The notes below the pieces were generated by a model. The model had not been told where the DNA came from. It was given only the letters and a program-made list of their open reading frames with translations, and ran no database searches. DNA of 13,495 nucleotides from positions 1 through 13,495 of the forward strand of contig JBGSQB010000132.1 of NCBI GenBank assembly GCA_041738285.1. Direction: 5' to 3'. This stretch comes from SZUA-521 sp041738285. GTDB lineage: Bacteria > Pseudomonadota > Gammaproteobacteria > Pseudomonadales > Azotimanducaceae. Numbering within the stretch: the first letter of the stretch is position 1; every line of letters begins with the position of its first letter. Positions 1 through 6,732 of this stretch are shown piece after piece. The translations under genes were made by a program, and so were the position numbers.

Positions 1-1
1 G

Positions 2-2326
2 GCGCCGGCGGTCGCGCAACAAGCGCCGACGCGCGACCTCGACTCGATGCTCGACTGGGTACCGAGGCAGAACCTGCCCGCCGCCCGGCGGGCTGTACTG
101 CCGGCGTATTGCAATGGCGCTTACGTGCAGCCGCAGTTTCCGCTGCCGTTCGGTATCGACAGCAGTGAACAACCGCTGCAAGCGAACGCGCAAAGCGCGC
201 AGTACTGGCTGGGCGATCGTGCGGTGCTCTCGGGAGGCGTCGAGGTCCGCCAAGGCAATGCGACCCTCACCAGCCGTGAAGCGACCTACTTTGAAGCGGA
301 CCAGACCGTGATCGTCGATGGCGACGTGACGCTGCGTCAACCGGGCCTGTTCATGCGGGGCAGCGGCGCGCGGCTCGAGGTGAAGACCGGAGCCGCACAG
401 ATCAGCGATGCCGAATTCGTCATTCACGATGCGCATCTGCGTGGCACGGCGGCCACGCTCAATCAGACTGAAGACAAGGCGCTCATGGTCGCGCGTGGCC
501 GATTCAGCCGCTGCGAACCTGGAGATGACAGCTGGTCGATCGCCAGCCGATCGGTGGTGATCGAGGATGGCGCGAACCACGGCGTTGCCCGCCATGCCGT
601 GCTGCGCGCTGGATTCGTGCCAGTGATGTACACGCCCTATATCCGTTTCCCCGTCACTGACGAGCGGCTGTCGGGGTTTCTGTTCCCCGACCTCGGGTAC
701 AGCGATGAGAACGGACTCGATGTGGCGCTGCCGTATTACTTCAATCTGGCGCCCAACTACGATGCGACGCTCACCCCGCGCTACATCGCCGAGCGCGGCG
801 CGGGCGGCGAACTCGAGATTCGCCATTTGTCGAAGTGGACCCATACGGAATTCGGTGGTGCCTACCTGGTCGAGGACGACCTGTACAACGGGGATGTATC
901 GCGATCCGATTTCGACGAGCTCGGCCTGACCGGTCCGTTCGAGCCTGCGGATCGCTGGCTTGGGTCAGTGCACCACGACGGTCGCTTCGGCGCGTTCGGT
1001 AGCGTGGTCGACTTCGCCGAGGCGAGCGATGAAGACTATTTTCGCGATCTCGGTACGAACCTGGATGTCACGAGTCAGGTGCAGCTGAACCAATATGCCG
1101 CGCTCACCTACGGCATCGGCGGGCTGTCCATGCGCCTGTGGGCACAGGACTTCCAGAACCTCGACCCGATCGGTGTCGATCCATATCGGCGGCTGCCTGA
1201 GCTTGCGCTGCGCTATCAGGGCGACTTGGTCGGCCCGCTCGACTGGTCGATGGATGCGATGACGTCGCATTTCGAGCGCAACAACGAGGGGATGGTGGGA
1301 ATCGATCGTCTCGTCGGTAATCGCGTCCACCTAGAACCCCGGGTCGAACTCCCGCTTTCCTGGCCGTTCGGATTTCTGCGTGCAGGCGGTGGGTTTCGCT
1401 ACACGCAGTACGATCTCGACGATGCGGACCCTGGCATCGATGACAGCCCTGATCGGGACATCTGGATGGGCTTCGTCGATGGCGGGCTGTTCTTCGAACG
1501 CGACAGCGGCATCTTCGGTGGGTCGTTCCTGCAGACATTCGAACCGCGTGTGTATTACTTGAGCCAGCAGGCCAGCGACCAATCTGATCTGCCGTTGTTC
1601 GACACGGGCGATCTGATGTTTACGTACAACCAGTTATTCAGGGACAACCGATTCGGCGGCCTCGATCGAATCGGGGACGCCAACCAGGTGTCGATCGGCG
1701 TCACCAACCGACTGCTTGAAAGCGCAACCGGACGAGAACGACTGCGCGCGAGCATCGGTCAGATCTTCTACCTCGAAGATCGCGAAGTAACGTTGCGTGG
1801 CACCTCGACGCCGTCGGAGCGCCAGTCGAGCAGCGCAGTTGCCGGTGAGCTGGGGCTCAACATCGGTCGCGGCTTTTCGCTGGGTTCGAGCGTGGTCTGG
1901 GATCCCTACGATGACGATTGGAACGAGATCGGCAGCGCACTCCAATACGCCGGCAGCAATCGCGGCGTCTTCAATATCGGTTACCGTTCGCGCCGCGATA
2001 TCGAGCCCCGCATCGAGCAGGTGGATGTCTCGATGTATTGGCCCGTGCTGACGCATTGGGCTGTGCTCGCACGCTGGAACTATGACCTCGAGACCGAGGA
2101 GATCTTCGAAGCGTTCGGCGGCTTCGAATACAACAACTGCTGCTGGCAGGCGCGGATCATTGCGCGCCGATTCTTGAGGAGCCCCGACCAGGCAGTCATC
2201 ACCGACGCGGAAGCGGACGACGGGATCTTCCTGCAAATCGTGTTCAAGGGCCTGGCTGGATTCGGGGGTAGAATCGACGCCCTCATGGAAAAGGGCATTC
2301 GCGGGTATCGCCCCGAGGAGTTTTGA
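2..2326 (+). CDS. lptD: LPS-assembly outer-membrane protein LptD, 5'-truncated by the window edge
   Basis: LptD is the outer-membrane beta-barrel that, with the lipoprotein LptE, inserts lipopolysaccharide into the outer leaflet. The frame is already open at base 2, where it reads like the end of a signal peptide (Ala-Val-Ala followed by Gln-Gln), so the true start lies upstream; the first in-window ATG at 47 is probably internal. Numbered from that ATG, an LptA/OstA-like periplasmic domain occupies roughly residues 50-140 and the LptD barrel domain the rest. Four cysteines (C22, C156 and the adjacent pair C698-C699) match the pattern that forms the two inter-domain disulfides in E. coli LptD. 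The 759 residues from that ATG are close to the E. coli length (784 with signal peptide). The stop TGA overlaps the surA ATG by one base, which suggests translational coupling. The window start hides the promoter. Confidence 0.96.
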   Translation, partial: APAVAQQAPTRDLDSMLDWVPRQNLPAARRAVLPAYCNGAYVQPQFPLPFGIDSSEQPLQANAQSAQYWLGDRAVLSGGVEVRQGNATLTSREATYFEADQTVIVDGDVTLRQPGLFMRGSGARLEVKTGAAQISDAEFVIHDAHLRGTAATLNQTEDKALMVARGRFSRCEPGDDSWSIASRSVVIEDGANHGVARHAVLRAGFVPVMYTPYIRFPVTDERLSGFLFPDLGYSDENGLDVALPYYFNLAPNYDATLTPRYIAERGAGGELEIRHLSKWTHTEFGGAYLVEDDLYNGDVSRSDFDELGLTGPFEPADRWLGSVHHDGRFGAFGSVVDFAEASDEDYFRDLGTNLDVTSQVQLNQYAALTYGIGGLSMRLWAQDFQNLDPIGVDPYRRLPELALRYQGDLVGPLDWSMDAMTSHFERNNEGMVGIDRLVGNRVHLEPRVELPLSWPFGFLRAGGGFRYTQYDLDDADPGIDDSPDRDIWMGFVDGGLFFERDSGIFGGSFLQTFEPRVYYLSQQASDQSDLPLFDTGDLMFTYNQLFRDNRFGGLDRIGDANQVSIGVTNRLLESATGRERLRASIGQIFYLEDREVTLRGTSTPSERQSSSAVAGELGLNIGRGFSLGSSVVWDPYDDDWNEIGSALQYAGSNRGVFNIGYRSRRDIEPRIEQVDVSMYWPVLTHWAVLARWNYDLETEEIFEAFGGFEYNNCCWQARIIARRFLRSPDQAVITDAEADDGIFLQIVFKGLAGFGGRIDALMEKGIRGYRPEEF
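2315..2320 (+). promoter_or_regulatory. Shine-Dalgarno site of surA (decides the start)
   Basis: GAGGAG lies 5 nt before the ATG at 2326, inside the last codons of lptD. The frame also opens with a TTG at 2323, but that would leave only 2 nt after the site, so the ATG is preferred. Confidence 0.75.
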
Positions 2327-3621
2327 TGACGGTCAGGATTTTAGTCTGCGCGTTGATGCTGGCGATGGCCGGCACCGCACGCGCGTACACGGAGCTCGAC
2401 TACGTCATCGCGGTGGTCGACGACGACGTGGTGCTCGCGACGGAACTCGTCAGTCGCCTGCAGTCGGTGCGCAAGCAGATGATTGCCGCCAAGGTCGACC
2501 CCCCGCCGAACGATGTGCTGTTCAGCCAGCTGCTCGAACGGCTGATCATGGAGAACATCCAGCTGCAGATGGGCGAACGGGCCGGCGTGCGCATCGACGA
2601 TGAAACGCTCACCAAGGCGCTCGAAGGTATCGCCGCCCAGAACAACCTCAGCCTGGTGGACTTCACTCAGGCGCTCGCGCGGGACGGCATCGAGTACCGA
2701 GAGTTCCGCGAAGACGTGCGGCGCGAAATGATCATTGCGCGTGTGCAGCGCTCGCGGGTGAATTCACGGGTCTACATCTCCGATGAGGAAATCAATGCAT
2801 TTCTGGCCTCGCCGCTGGGCCGGCAGACGCTGTCGGACGAGTACCGCGTGGGCCATATTCTGCTCGCGGTCGCCGACGATGCCACCGCCGAGGCGGTGGC
2901 CGCGGCGCAAGCCAAGGCCGACGAGCTGTACGAAGCGCTCAAAGGTGGCGCCGATTTCCGCGCCTTGGCAATTGCCAACTCTGCCGATTCGCGCGCGCTC
3001 GAAGGCGGAGACCTCGGCTGGCGCAAGGCTGGTGAGTTGCCGACGTTGTTTGCAGATCAGGTATTCGAGCTGGATGCGGGCGAAACCGCCGCACCGATTC
3101 GAAGCGGCAGTGGCTTCCACATCGTGCAGCTGATGGAGAAGCGTGGCGCAGGCGAAGCAGTGGTTGAGCAGACCTTGGTCAGTCACATTCTGGTCAAGCC
3201 CTCGGAGATTCGTTCGGAAGAAGAAACTGAGATCCTGATCCGCGACCTCTACCGTCGCATCAAGGATGGCGAATCACTGGCCGATCTTGCACGCATTCAC
3301 TCGGAAGACCCGGGCAGTGCCCTGGCAGGCGGAGATCTGGGCTGGTCGGAGCCGGAGAAATTCGTCCCCGAGTTTGCCGAGAAGCTGAAGGACACTGCGG
3401 ATGGCCAGATCAGTGAGCCGTTTCGTTCCAACTTCGGCTGGCACATTCTCGAAGTGAAGGGACGTCGCCAGCAGGACATGTCGGAAGAGGCGCGCCGCAA
3501 TCTTGCCATTCGCGTACTCCATAGCCGCCGCTTCGAGGAAGAGCTGCAGGAATGGTTGCGCGAGATTCGCGACGAAGCATTCGTCGACATCCGTCTGAAA
3601 TCCGGTGATAGCCCCACCTGA
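2326..3621 (+). CDS. surA: Periplasmic peptidyl-prolyl isomerase and outer-membrane protein chaperone SurA
   Basis: SurA escorts unfolded beta-barrel proteins, LptD among them, across the periplasm to the BAM complex. The 431-residue protein (E. coli 428) starts with a signal peptide: Arg4, a hydrophobic run, and a likely cleavage after Ala-Arg-Ala at residues 18-20. An N-terminal chaperone region (about 21-170) is followed by two parvulin domains, about 172-273 and 285-385. Each has the typical signatures: HIL near its start, GGDLGW in the middle and a GFHI or GWHI segment near its end. A C-terminal helix-rich segment follows. The start overlaps the lptD stop by one base, and GAGGAG stands 5 nt upstream. 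Placement directly behind lptD is the classical gammaproteobacterial order and fits the functional link. The C-terminus overlaps the long form of pdxA by 17 nt. Confidence 0.96.
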   Translation: MTVRILVCALMLAMAGTARAYTELDYVIAVVDDDVVLATELVSRLQSVRKQMIAAKVDPPPNDVLFSQLLERLIMENIQLQMGERAGVRIDDETLTKALEGIAAQNNLSLVDFTQALARDGIEYREFREDVRREMIIARVQRSRVNSRVYISDEEINAFLASPLGRQTLSDEYRVGHILLAVADDATAEAVAAAQAKADELYEALKGGADFRALAIANSADSRALEGGDLGWRKAGELPTLFADQVFELDAGETAAPIRSGSGFHIVQLMEKRGAGEAVVEQTLVSHILVKPSEIRSEEETEILIRDLYRRIKDGESLADLARIHSEDPGSALAGGDLGWSEPEKFVPEFAEKLKDTADGQISEPFRSNFGWHILEVKGRRQQDMSEEARRNLAIRVLHSRRFEEELQEWLREIRDEAFVDIRLKSGDSPT

Positions 3622-4579
3622 CGTGAAGCCGCTCGCCGTCACTCCAGGGGAGCCGGCGGGCATCGGCCCGGACATCATCGTGACCTGGGCGCAAGCTGCG
3701 CGCGATTGCGATGTGGTCGTGTTTGCCGACCCGGACATGCTGCTCGAGCGCGCCCGGGCGCTGGGTCAGACGCTGCGCGTCGACACGAACACCAAAAACC
3801 CCGCGCGGAATGCAGGGGTGCTCAGCGTGGCGGCGGTGCCCGCTGCTGCCTCAGCGGTGCCGGGCCAACTCGACCCGGTGAATGCGTCCTACGTGATCGA
3901 GACGCTCGCGCGCGCAACCGATGCATGCCTTGCGGGGCAGTGTGCGGGGCTCATCACCGGTCCGGTACAGAAGTCCATCATCAACGATGCCGGAATGGCC
4001 TTCAGCGGCCACACAGAGTTTCTCGCTGCCCGGTGCGGCGCCGAGCAAGTGGTGATGATGCTGGTCGCATCCACGTTGCGCGTGGCGCTTGCGACGACCC
4101 ATGTTGCGTTGCGCGACGTGCCTGCACTGATCACGAGAGAGCGATTGCGAGCTGTGCTTGAGGTGCTGCTTGCGGATCTCGACCGGCGCTTCGCGATCGC
4201 GGCGCCGCGAGTACTCGTTGCCGGTTTGAATCCCCACGCCGGCGAGCGCGGACACCTCGGCCGTGAGGAAATCGAAGTGATCGGCCCTGTTTGCGATGAG
4301 TTTGCGGCGCGGGGCGTGATCGGACCACTGCCGGCCGATACGTTGTTCACGCCGCGGTGGCTCGAAGGCGCCGATGCGGTGCTCGCGATGTTTCACGACC
4401 AGGGGTTGCCAGTGCTCAAGTACGCCGGCTTTGGCGAGGCGGTCAACGTCACCCTCGGTCTGCCGATCGTCCGCACGTCGGTCGATCACGGTACTGCGCT
4501 CGATATTGCCGGTAGCGGCAGGGCCGATGGCGGCAGCTTCGCTGCGGCGATTGCGCTTGCCCTGGCAATGAGCGCGTGA
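3605..4579 (+). CDS. pdxA: 4-hydroxythreonine-4-phosphate dehydrogenase PdxA
   Basis: PdxA oxidises 4-phosphohydroxy-L-threonine with NAD(P)+; the product decarboxylates to the amino-ketone that PdxJ condenses with deoxyxylulose phosphate in vitamin B6 synthesis. The 324 residues (E. coli 329) include the N-terminal VTPGEPAGIGPD signature, a GHTEF segment, and three metal-binding histidines at H166 (ATTH), H211 (NPHAG) and H264 (FHDQG), almost exactly the E. coli positions 166, 211 and 266. The C-terminal VDHGTALDIAG segment is also conserved. Two in-frame GTG codons compete as start: 3605, overlapping surA by 17 nt, and 3623, one base after the surA stop. Neither has a clear Shine-Dalgarno site, so translation probably relies on coupling to surA; the longer form is given. 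The stop overlaps the rsmA start by 4 nt (GTGA). Confidence 0.95.
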   Translation: MIAPPDVKPLAVTPGEPAGIGPDIIVTWAQAARDCDVVVFADPDMLLERARALGQTLRVDTNTKNPARNAGVLSVAAVPAAASAVPGQLDPVNASYVIETLARATDACLAGQCAGLITGPVQKSIINDAGMAFSGHTEFLAARCGAEQVVMMLVASTLRVALATTHVALRDVPALITRERLRAVLEVLLADLDRRFAIAAPRVLVAGLNPHAGERGHLGREEIEVIGPVCDEFAARGVIGPLPADTLFTPRWLEGADAVLAMFHDQGLPVLKYAGFGEAVNVTLGLPIVRTSVDHGTALDIAGSGRADGGSFAAAIALALAMSA

Positions 4580-5346
4580 AGCATCGACCGCGCAAGCGTT
4601 TTGGCCAGCACTTTCTCGAAAGCGAAGAGATCCTCTCACGCATGGTCTCTGCGATGCGCCTTCGCGTGGATGATGCGGTTCTCGAAATTGGCCCTGGGGA
4701 AGGTGCGCTGACCGCGTTGCTCGCCGCCGAGGTGAATCGTCTGCGCCTGGTCGAAGTCGATTGGGACCTCGCGGCGGCGCTGACCGGGCGCTTCGCCAAC
4801 GCCGAGGTTGTTACCGGTGACATCCTGCGCGCCGACGCGCAGACGCTGTTTGGCGGCGCGACCCACTGGCGGGTGGTGGGAAATCTGCCGTACAACATCT
4901 CGACGCCGCTGCTCGGGCGCATGCTCGAGGAGCTGTCGTCGATTTCAGACATGCACTTCCTGCTGCAGCGCGAGGTCGTAGACCGGCTCGCGGCGCGCCC
5001 GGGTACCAAGGATTGGGGCCGGCTGTCGGTCATGGCCCAGCTGCATCTCGAGGTGGAACCACTGTTCGATGTTGCGCCTCACCACTTCCGTCCGCCACCC
5101 AAGGTGATGTCGAGCTTCGTGCGACTTCTGCCGAGGCGCTCAAAGGTGCAGCTGAGAGATGTCGTGTTGTTCAGACAACTGGTAGCCAAGGCCTTTCAGC
5201 AGCGGCGAAAGCGCCTCTCCAATGCTCTAGACTCCTACGCCATCGACTGGGCCCGCGCGCCCGTGGATGCGGGCCTGCGGCCCGATGCGGTCGACCTTGC
5301 GGGCTATGTCGAACTTTCGAACTTCGTTGCGGAGCGTTCGCCATGA
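4576..5346 (+). CDS. rsmA: 16S rRNA dimethyladenosine transferase RsmA (KsgA)
   Basis: RsmA uses S-adenosylmethionine to dimethylate two adjacent adenosines near the 3' end of 16S rRNA (A1518 and A1519 in E. coli), a late checkpoint of small-subunit assembly. The 256-residue protein (E. coli 273) opens with RKRFGQHFL, the family signature, and has the SAM-binding motif I EIGPGEG at residues 37-43 and the catalytic NLPY at 103-106. A C-terminal helical RNA-binding region follows, with QRRKRL near residue 215. The start is a GTG inside a 4-nt overlap with the pdxA stop, without a clear Shine-Dalgarno site, so it is probably coupled to pdxA. Its own stop overlaps the apaG ATG by 4 nt (ATGA). No residue looks out of place. 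Confidence 0.96.
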   Translation: MKHRPRKRFGQHFLESEEILSRMVSAMRLRVDDAVLEIGPGEGALTALLAAEVNRLRLVEVDWDLAAALTGRFANAEVVTGDILRADAQTLFGGATHWRVVGNLPYNISTPLLGRMLEELSSISDMHFLLQREVVDRLAARPGTKDWGRLSVMAQLHLEVEPLFDVAPHHFRPPPKVMSSFVRLLPRRSKVQLRDVVLFRQLVAKAFQQRRKRLSNALDSYAIDWARAPVDAGLRPDAVDLAGYVELSNFVAERSP

Positions 5347-5717
5347 CCGGCGCCAGATTCGCTGTCGTTGCCCAGCCGCGCTACATCGCGCGTGAGTCCG
5401 ATCCCAGCGCGCGACGCTATGTGTTCGCGTACAGCATCACAATTCACAACACCGGCAGCGTCGCGGGTACGCTGCGCAATCGGCATTGGATCATCACCAA
5501 CGCGGATGGTGAGCGGCAGGAAGTGCGCGGCAAGGGCGTGGTGGGCGAGCAGCCGAACATCGAGCCCGGTCGCTCGTTCACATACACCAGCGCCGCGGTG
5601 ATCGAGACGCCCGTTGGCACGATGCATGGCGACTACGAGTTCGAGATCGAAGGCGGTGAGCTGATGGTCGTGCCGATCAAGGCGTTCTCGCTCTCGGTCC
5701 CCAATCTGGTGCACTGA
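5343..5717 (+). CDS. apaG: ApaG protein (DUF525)
   Basis: ApaG is a small fibronectin III-like beta-sandwich protein of uncertain biochemical function, almost always encoded beside apaH and rsmA; the same fold occurs in eukaryotic F-box proteins and in PDIP38. The 124 residues (E. coli 125) show the family segments: YVFAYSITIHNTG near residues 26-38, RHWIITNADG near 46-55, GKGVVGEQP near 63-71 and the GTMHGDYEF stretch near 91-99. The ATG overlaps the rsmA stop by 4 nt, and GGAG stands 8 nt upstream at 5331-5334, which supports this start. The frame is open further upstream to 5013, but that part only overlaps rsmA out of frame. Family assignment is firm; the molecular role is not known from sequence. 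Confidence 0.94.
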   Translation: MTGARFAVVAQPRYIARESDPSARRYVFAYSITIHNTGSVAGTLRNRHWIITNADGERQEVRGKGVVGEQPNIEPGRSFTYTSAAVIETPVGTMHGDYEFEIEGGELMVVPIKAFSLSVPNLVH

Positions 5718-5764
5718 TGACTCAATTGGTGCGCTTCAGTGCTACCGCTTGCCCGCGAAGATGA
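5717..5764 (+). other. Possible 15-codon coupling ORF between apaG and apaH
   Basis: An ATG at 5717 shares a base with the apaG stop (TGATG) and opens a 15-codon frame. Its stop TGA at 5762-5764 overlaps the apaH ATG (ATGA). The frame thus fills the only gap in the otherwise overlapping lptD-to-apaH chain. The peptide, MTQLVRFSATACPRR, resembles nothing I know. It may keep ribosomes moving into apaH, which lacks a good Shine-Dalgarno site, or it may be chance. Confidence 0.25.
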
Positions 5765-6570
5765 CGACTTACGCCATCGGTGACGTACAGGGCTGCTTCG
5801 ACTCGCTGATGCGCCTGCTCGAATCGATCCACTTCGATGCAAGCCACGACACACTCTGGTTCGTAGGTGATCTCGTCAACCGTGGTCCGCGGTCGCTCGA
5901 CGTGTTGCGCTTCGTGCACGGCCTTGGACCGCGCGCGATCACTGTGCTCGGCAACCACGACCTGCATCTCCTGGCCGTCTACGACGGTGGTCAAGTGCGA
6001 CGCAACGACACGCTGGCCGACGTACTGGCAGCACCTGATTGCGCTGCGCTCATGGATTGGCTTGCGCAGCAGCCGCTGATGCACGTCGATCGTGGTCTTG
6101 GATTCACGATGACGCACGCCGGCATTCCGTCGTTGTGGCACTTTGATGAAGCGAATGCGCGGGCGCGGGAGATCGAATCGGTGCTGCGCGGCAGTGATCG
6201 CGGCGCGTTCTTACGCGCGATGTACGGCAACGAGCCGGCCCGTTGGACGGATACGCTGACGGGCACGGATCGACTGCGTGTCATCACCAACTACTTCACG
6301 CGCATGCGTGTAGTGGACGACAACTGTGGACTCGACCTGAAATTCAAGGAAGCGCAGGACGCAATTCCGACCGGCTACCACCCCTGGTTTGTCGATTACC
6401 TGGAACGGGACTTGCAGACTCGCCTGGTGTTCGGACATTGGGCAGCGCTCGATGGTCGGTGCGATGTACCTGGGATATTCGCGATCGACACCGGATGTGT
6501 GTGGGGTGGAAAGCTCACCGCGCTACGGCTCGTCGACCAGGAACGCTTTTCCGTCGGTTCTGTCCAATAG
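5761..6570 (+). CDS. apaH: Symmetrical diadenosine tetraphosphatase ApaH
   Basis: ApaH cleaves Ap4A and related Np4N nucleotides symmetrically (Ap4A to two ADP) and so controls alarmone level and the Np4 caps on RNA. It belongs to the calcineurin-like metallophosphatases. The 269 residues (E. coli 282) carry the metal-binding motifs in order: GDVQGC at 7-12, a GD-x-VNRGP block beginning at G36-D37, GNHD at 64-67, then the THAG, FGHWA and DTGCVWGG segments. The first motif has Gln where E. coli has His, a variant I recall from Pseudomonas ApaH proteins. The ATG at 5761 aligns with the E. coli N-terminus; the frame is open to a TTG at 5749, which would add four atypical residues. The ATG lies 43 nt after apaG with only weak GCGAAG upstream. 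Confidence 0.95.
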   Translation: MTTYAIGDVQGCFDSLMRLLESIHFDASHDTLWFVGDLVNRGPRSLDVLRFVHGLGPRAITVLGNHDLHLLAVYDGGQVRRNDTLADVLAAPDCAALMDWLAQQPLMHVDRGLGFTMTHAGIPSLWHFDEANARAREIESVLRGSDRGAFLRAMYGNEPARWTDTLTGTDRLRVITNYFTRMRVVDDNCGLDLKFKEAQDAIPTGYHPWFVDYLERDLQTRLVFGHWAALDGRCDVPGIFAIDTGCVWGGKLTALRLVDQERFSVGSVQ

Positions 6571-6573
6571 TAC

Positions 6574-6622
6574 GAGGAGGAATGTGACAGGGTTCACTAG
6601 CGCACTAGAAACGGTGTACTAG
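6574..6622 (+). other. Orphan strong Shine-Dalgarno with a possible 12-codon leader ORF
   Basis: GAGGAGG at 6574-6580, just after the apaH stop, is one of the best ribosome binding sequences in the window, yet no real gene follows it. The ATG at 6582 is followed at once by TGA, a start-stop pair. A GTG at 6584 opens 12 codons (MTGFTSALETVY) ending in TAG at 6620-6622. Spacing to either start is short (1 and 3 nt from the end of the G-rich run). This could be a leader peptide, the remnant of a lost gene (glpE occupies this place in Pseudomonas), or chance. Confidence 0.22.
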
Positions 6623-6642
6623 GTTTACAACAGGCGTACCAG
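6595..6642 (+). repeat. Four short direct repeats, YACYAG
   Basis: CACTAG occurs at 6595 and 6603, TACTAG at 6617 and TACCAG at 6637, all on the same strand, with start-to-start distances of 8, 14 and 20 nt. The last two extend to GTACYAGG and lie about two helical turns apart. They sit in the intergenic region upstream of prkA, where a transcription factor site would be expected, but the units are short and no regulator can be named. Confidence 0.3.
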
Positions 6643-6650
6643 GCGAAGGA

Positions 6651-6676
6651 CTCACGGCAGGGCGCCGCAGTGTGAG
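6651..6676 (+). promoter_or_regulatory. Hairpin 1 of the prkA leader
   Basis: CTCAC (6651-6655) is complementary to GTGAG (6672-6676). A competing inner pairing, CGGC (6655-6658) with GCCG (6664-6667), can stack on CTCA/TGAG with a one-sided bulge. No run of T follows, so it is not an intrinsic terminator of the apaH operon. It lies directly before the anti-Shine-Dalgarno stretch of the next hairpin. Confidence 0.4.
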
Positions 6677-6678
6677 AC

Positions 6679-6726
6679 CTCCGCCATGTTCCCGATGCCC
6701 TGATCGGCGAGTTGGACATGGAGGAG
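6679..6726 (+). promoter_or_regulatory. Hairpin 2 of the prkA leader, sequestering the ribosome binding site
   Basis: Bases 6679-6689 (CTCCGCCATGT) pair with 6716-6726 (ACATGGAGGAG): ten Watson-Crick pairs with one internal G-A mismatch (6683 against 6722). The 3' arm contains the whole prkA Shine-Dalgarno sequence at 6720-6726, and the 5' arm begins within ACCTCC, a copy of the 16S rRNA anti-Shine-Dalgarno. The 26-nt loop holds a second small hairpin, CCGAT (6692-6696) with ATCGG (6703-6707). Folded, it would block ribosome entry. CGCC (6682-6685) could instead pair with GGCG (6706-6709), which would open both stems. The complementarity is seen directly; a regulatory role is inferred. Confidence 0.45.
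6720..6726 (+). promoter_or_regulatory. Shine-Dalgarno site of prkA (decides the start)
   Basis: GGAGGAG ends 6 nt before the ATG at 6733. The frame is also open from a TTG at 6712 and an ATG at 6718, but those lie before or within this site, so 6733 is the start. Confidence 0.85.
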
Positions 6727-6732
6727 TCAGTG

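Noticed and set aside
1634..2236. 200-codon minus-strand frame opposite lptD
   Set aside because: It is antisense to the conserved LptD barrel region and has no family resemblance.
2269..2274. TAGAAT, a possible -10 box before surA
   Set aside because: It matches the -10 consensus in 5 of 6 bases, but no -35 element stands at a suitable distance, and it lies within lptD coding sequence.
3851..4639. 262-codon minus-strand frame opposite pdxA and the rsmA start
   Set aside because: It has an Arg/Ala/His-rich composition typical of a shadow frame, no recognisable domain, and overlaps two conserved genes.
5013..5342. In-frame upstream extension of apaG
   Set aside because: It overlaps rsmA in another frame; the ApaG family starts at the ATG at 5343, which has its own Shine-Dalgarno.
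5779..5796. GDVQGC in ApaH in place of the E. coli GDVHGC
   Set aside because: As far as I recall, Gln at this position is usual in non-enteric gammaproteobacterial ApaH, so it is not a sign of inactivation.
6593..6622. TTCACT and TACTAG as a -35/-10 pair with 18-nt spacing
   Set aside because: Only about half the -10 positions match the consensus; TACTAG is better explained as part of the repeat set.
6622..6635. GG-N10-GC spacing that could suggest a sigma-54 promoter for prkA
   Set aside because: The surrounding bases do not match TGGCAC or TTGC, so the spacing alone is not evidence.
6571..6732. Search of the intergenic region for tRNA, CRISPR repeats, insertion sequence ends or attachment sites
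   Set aside because: No cloverleaf, no regularly spaced long repeats and no terminal inverted repeats with target duplication were seen; only the short repeats and hairpins reported above.
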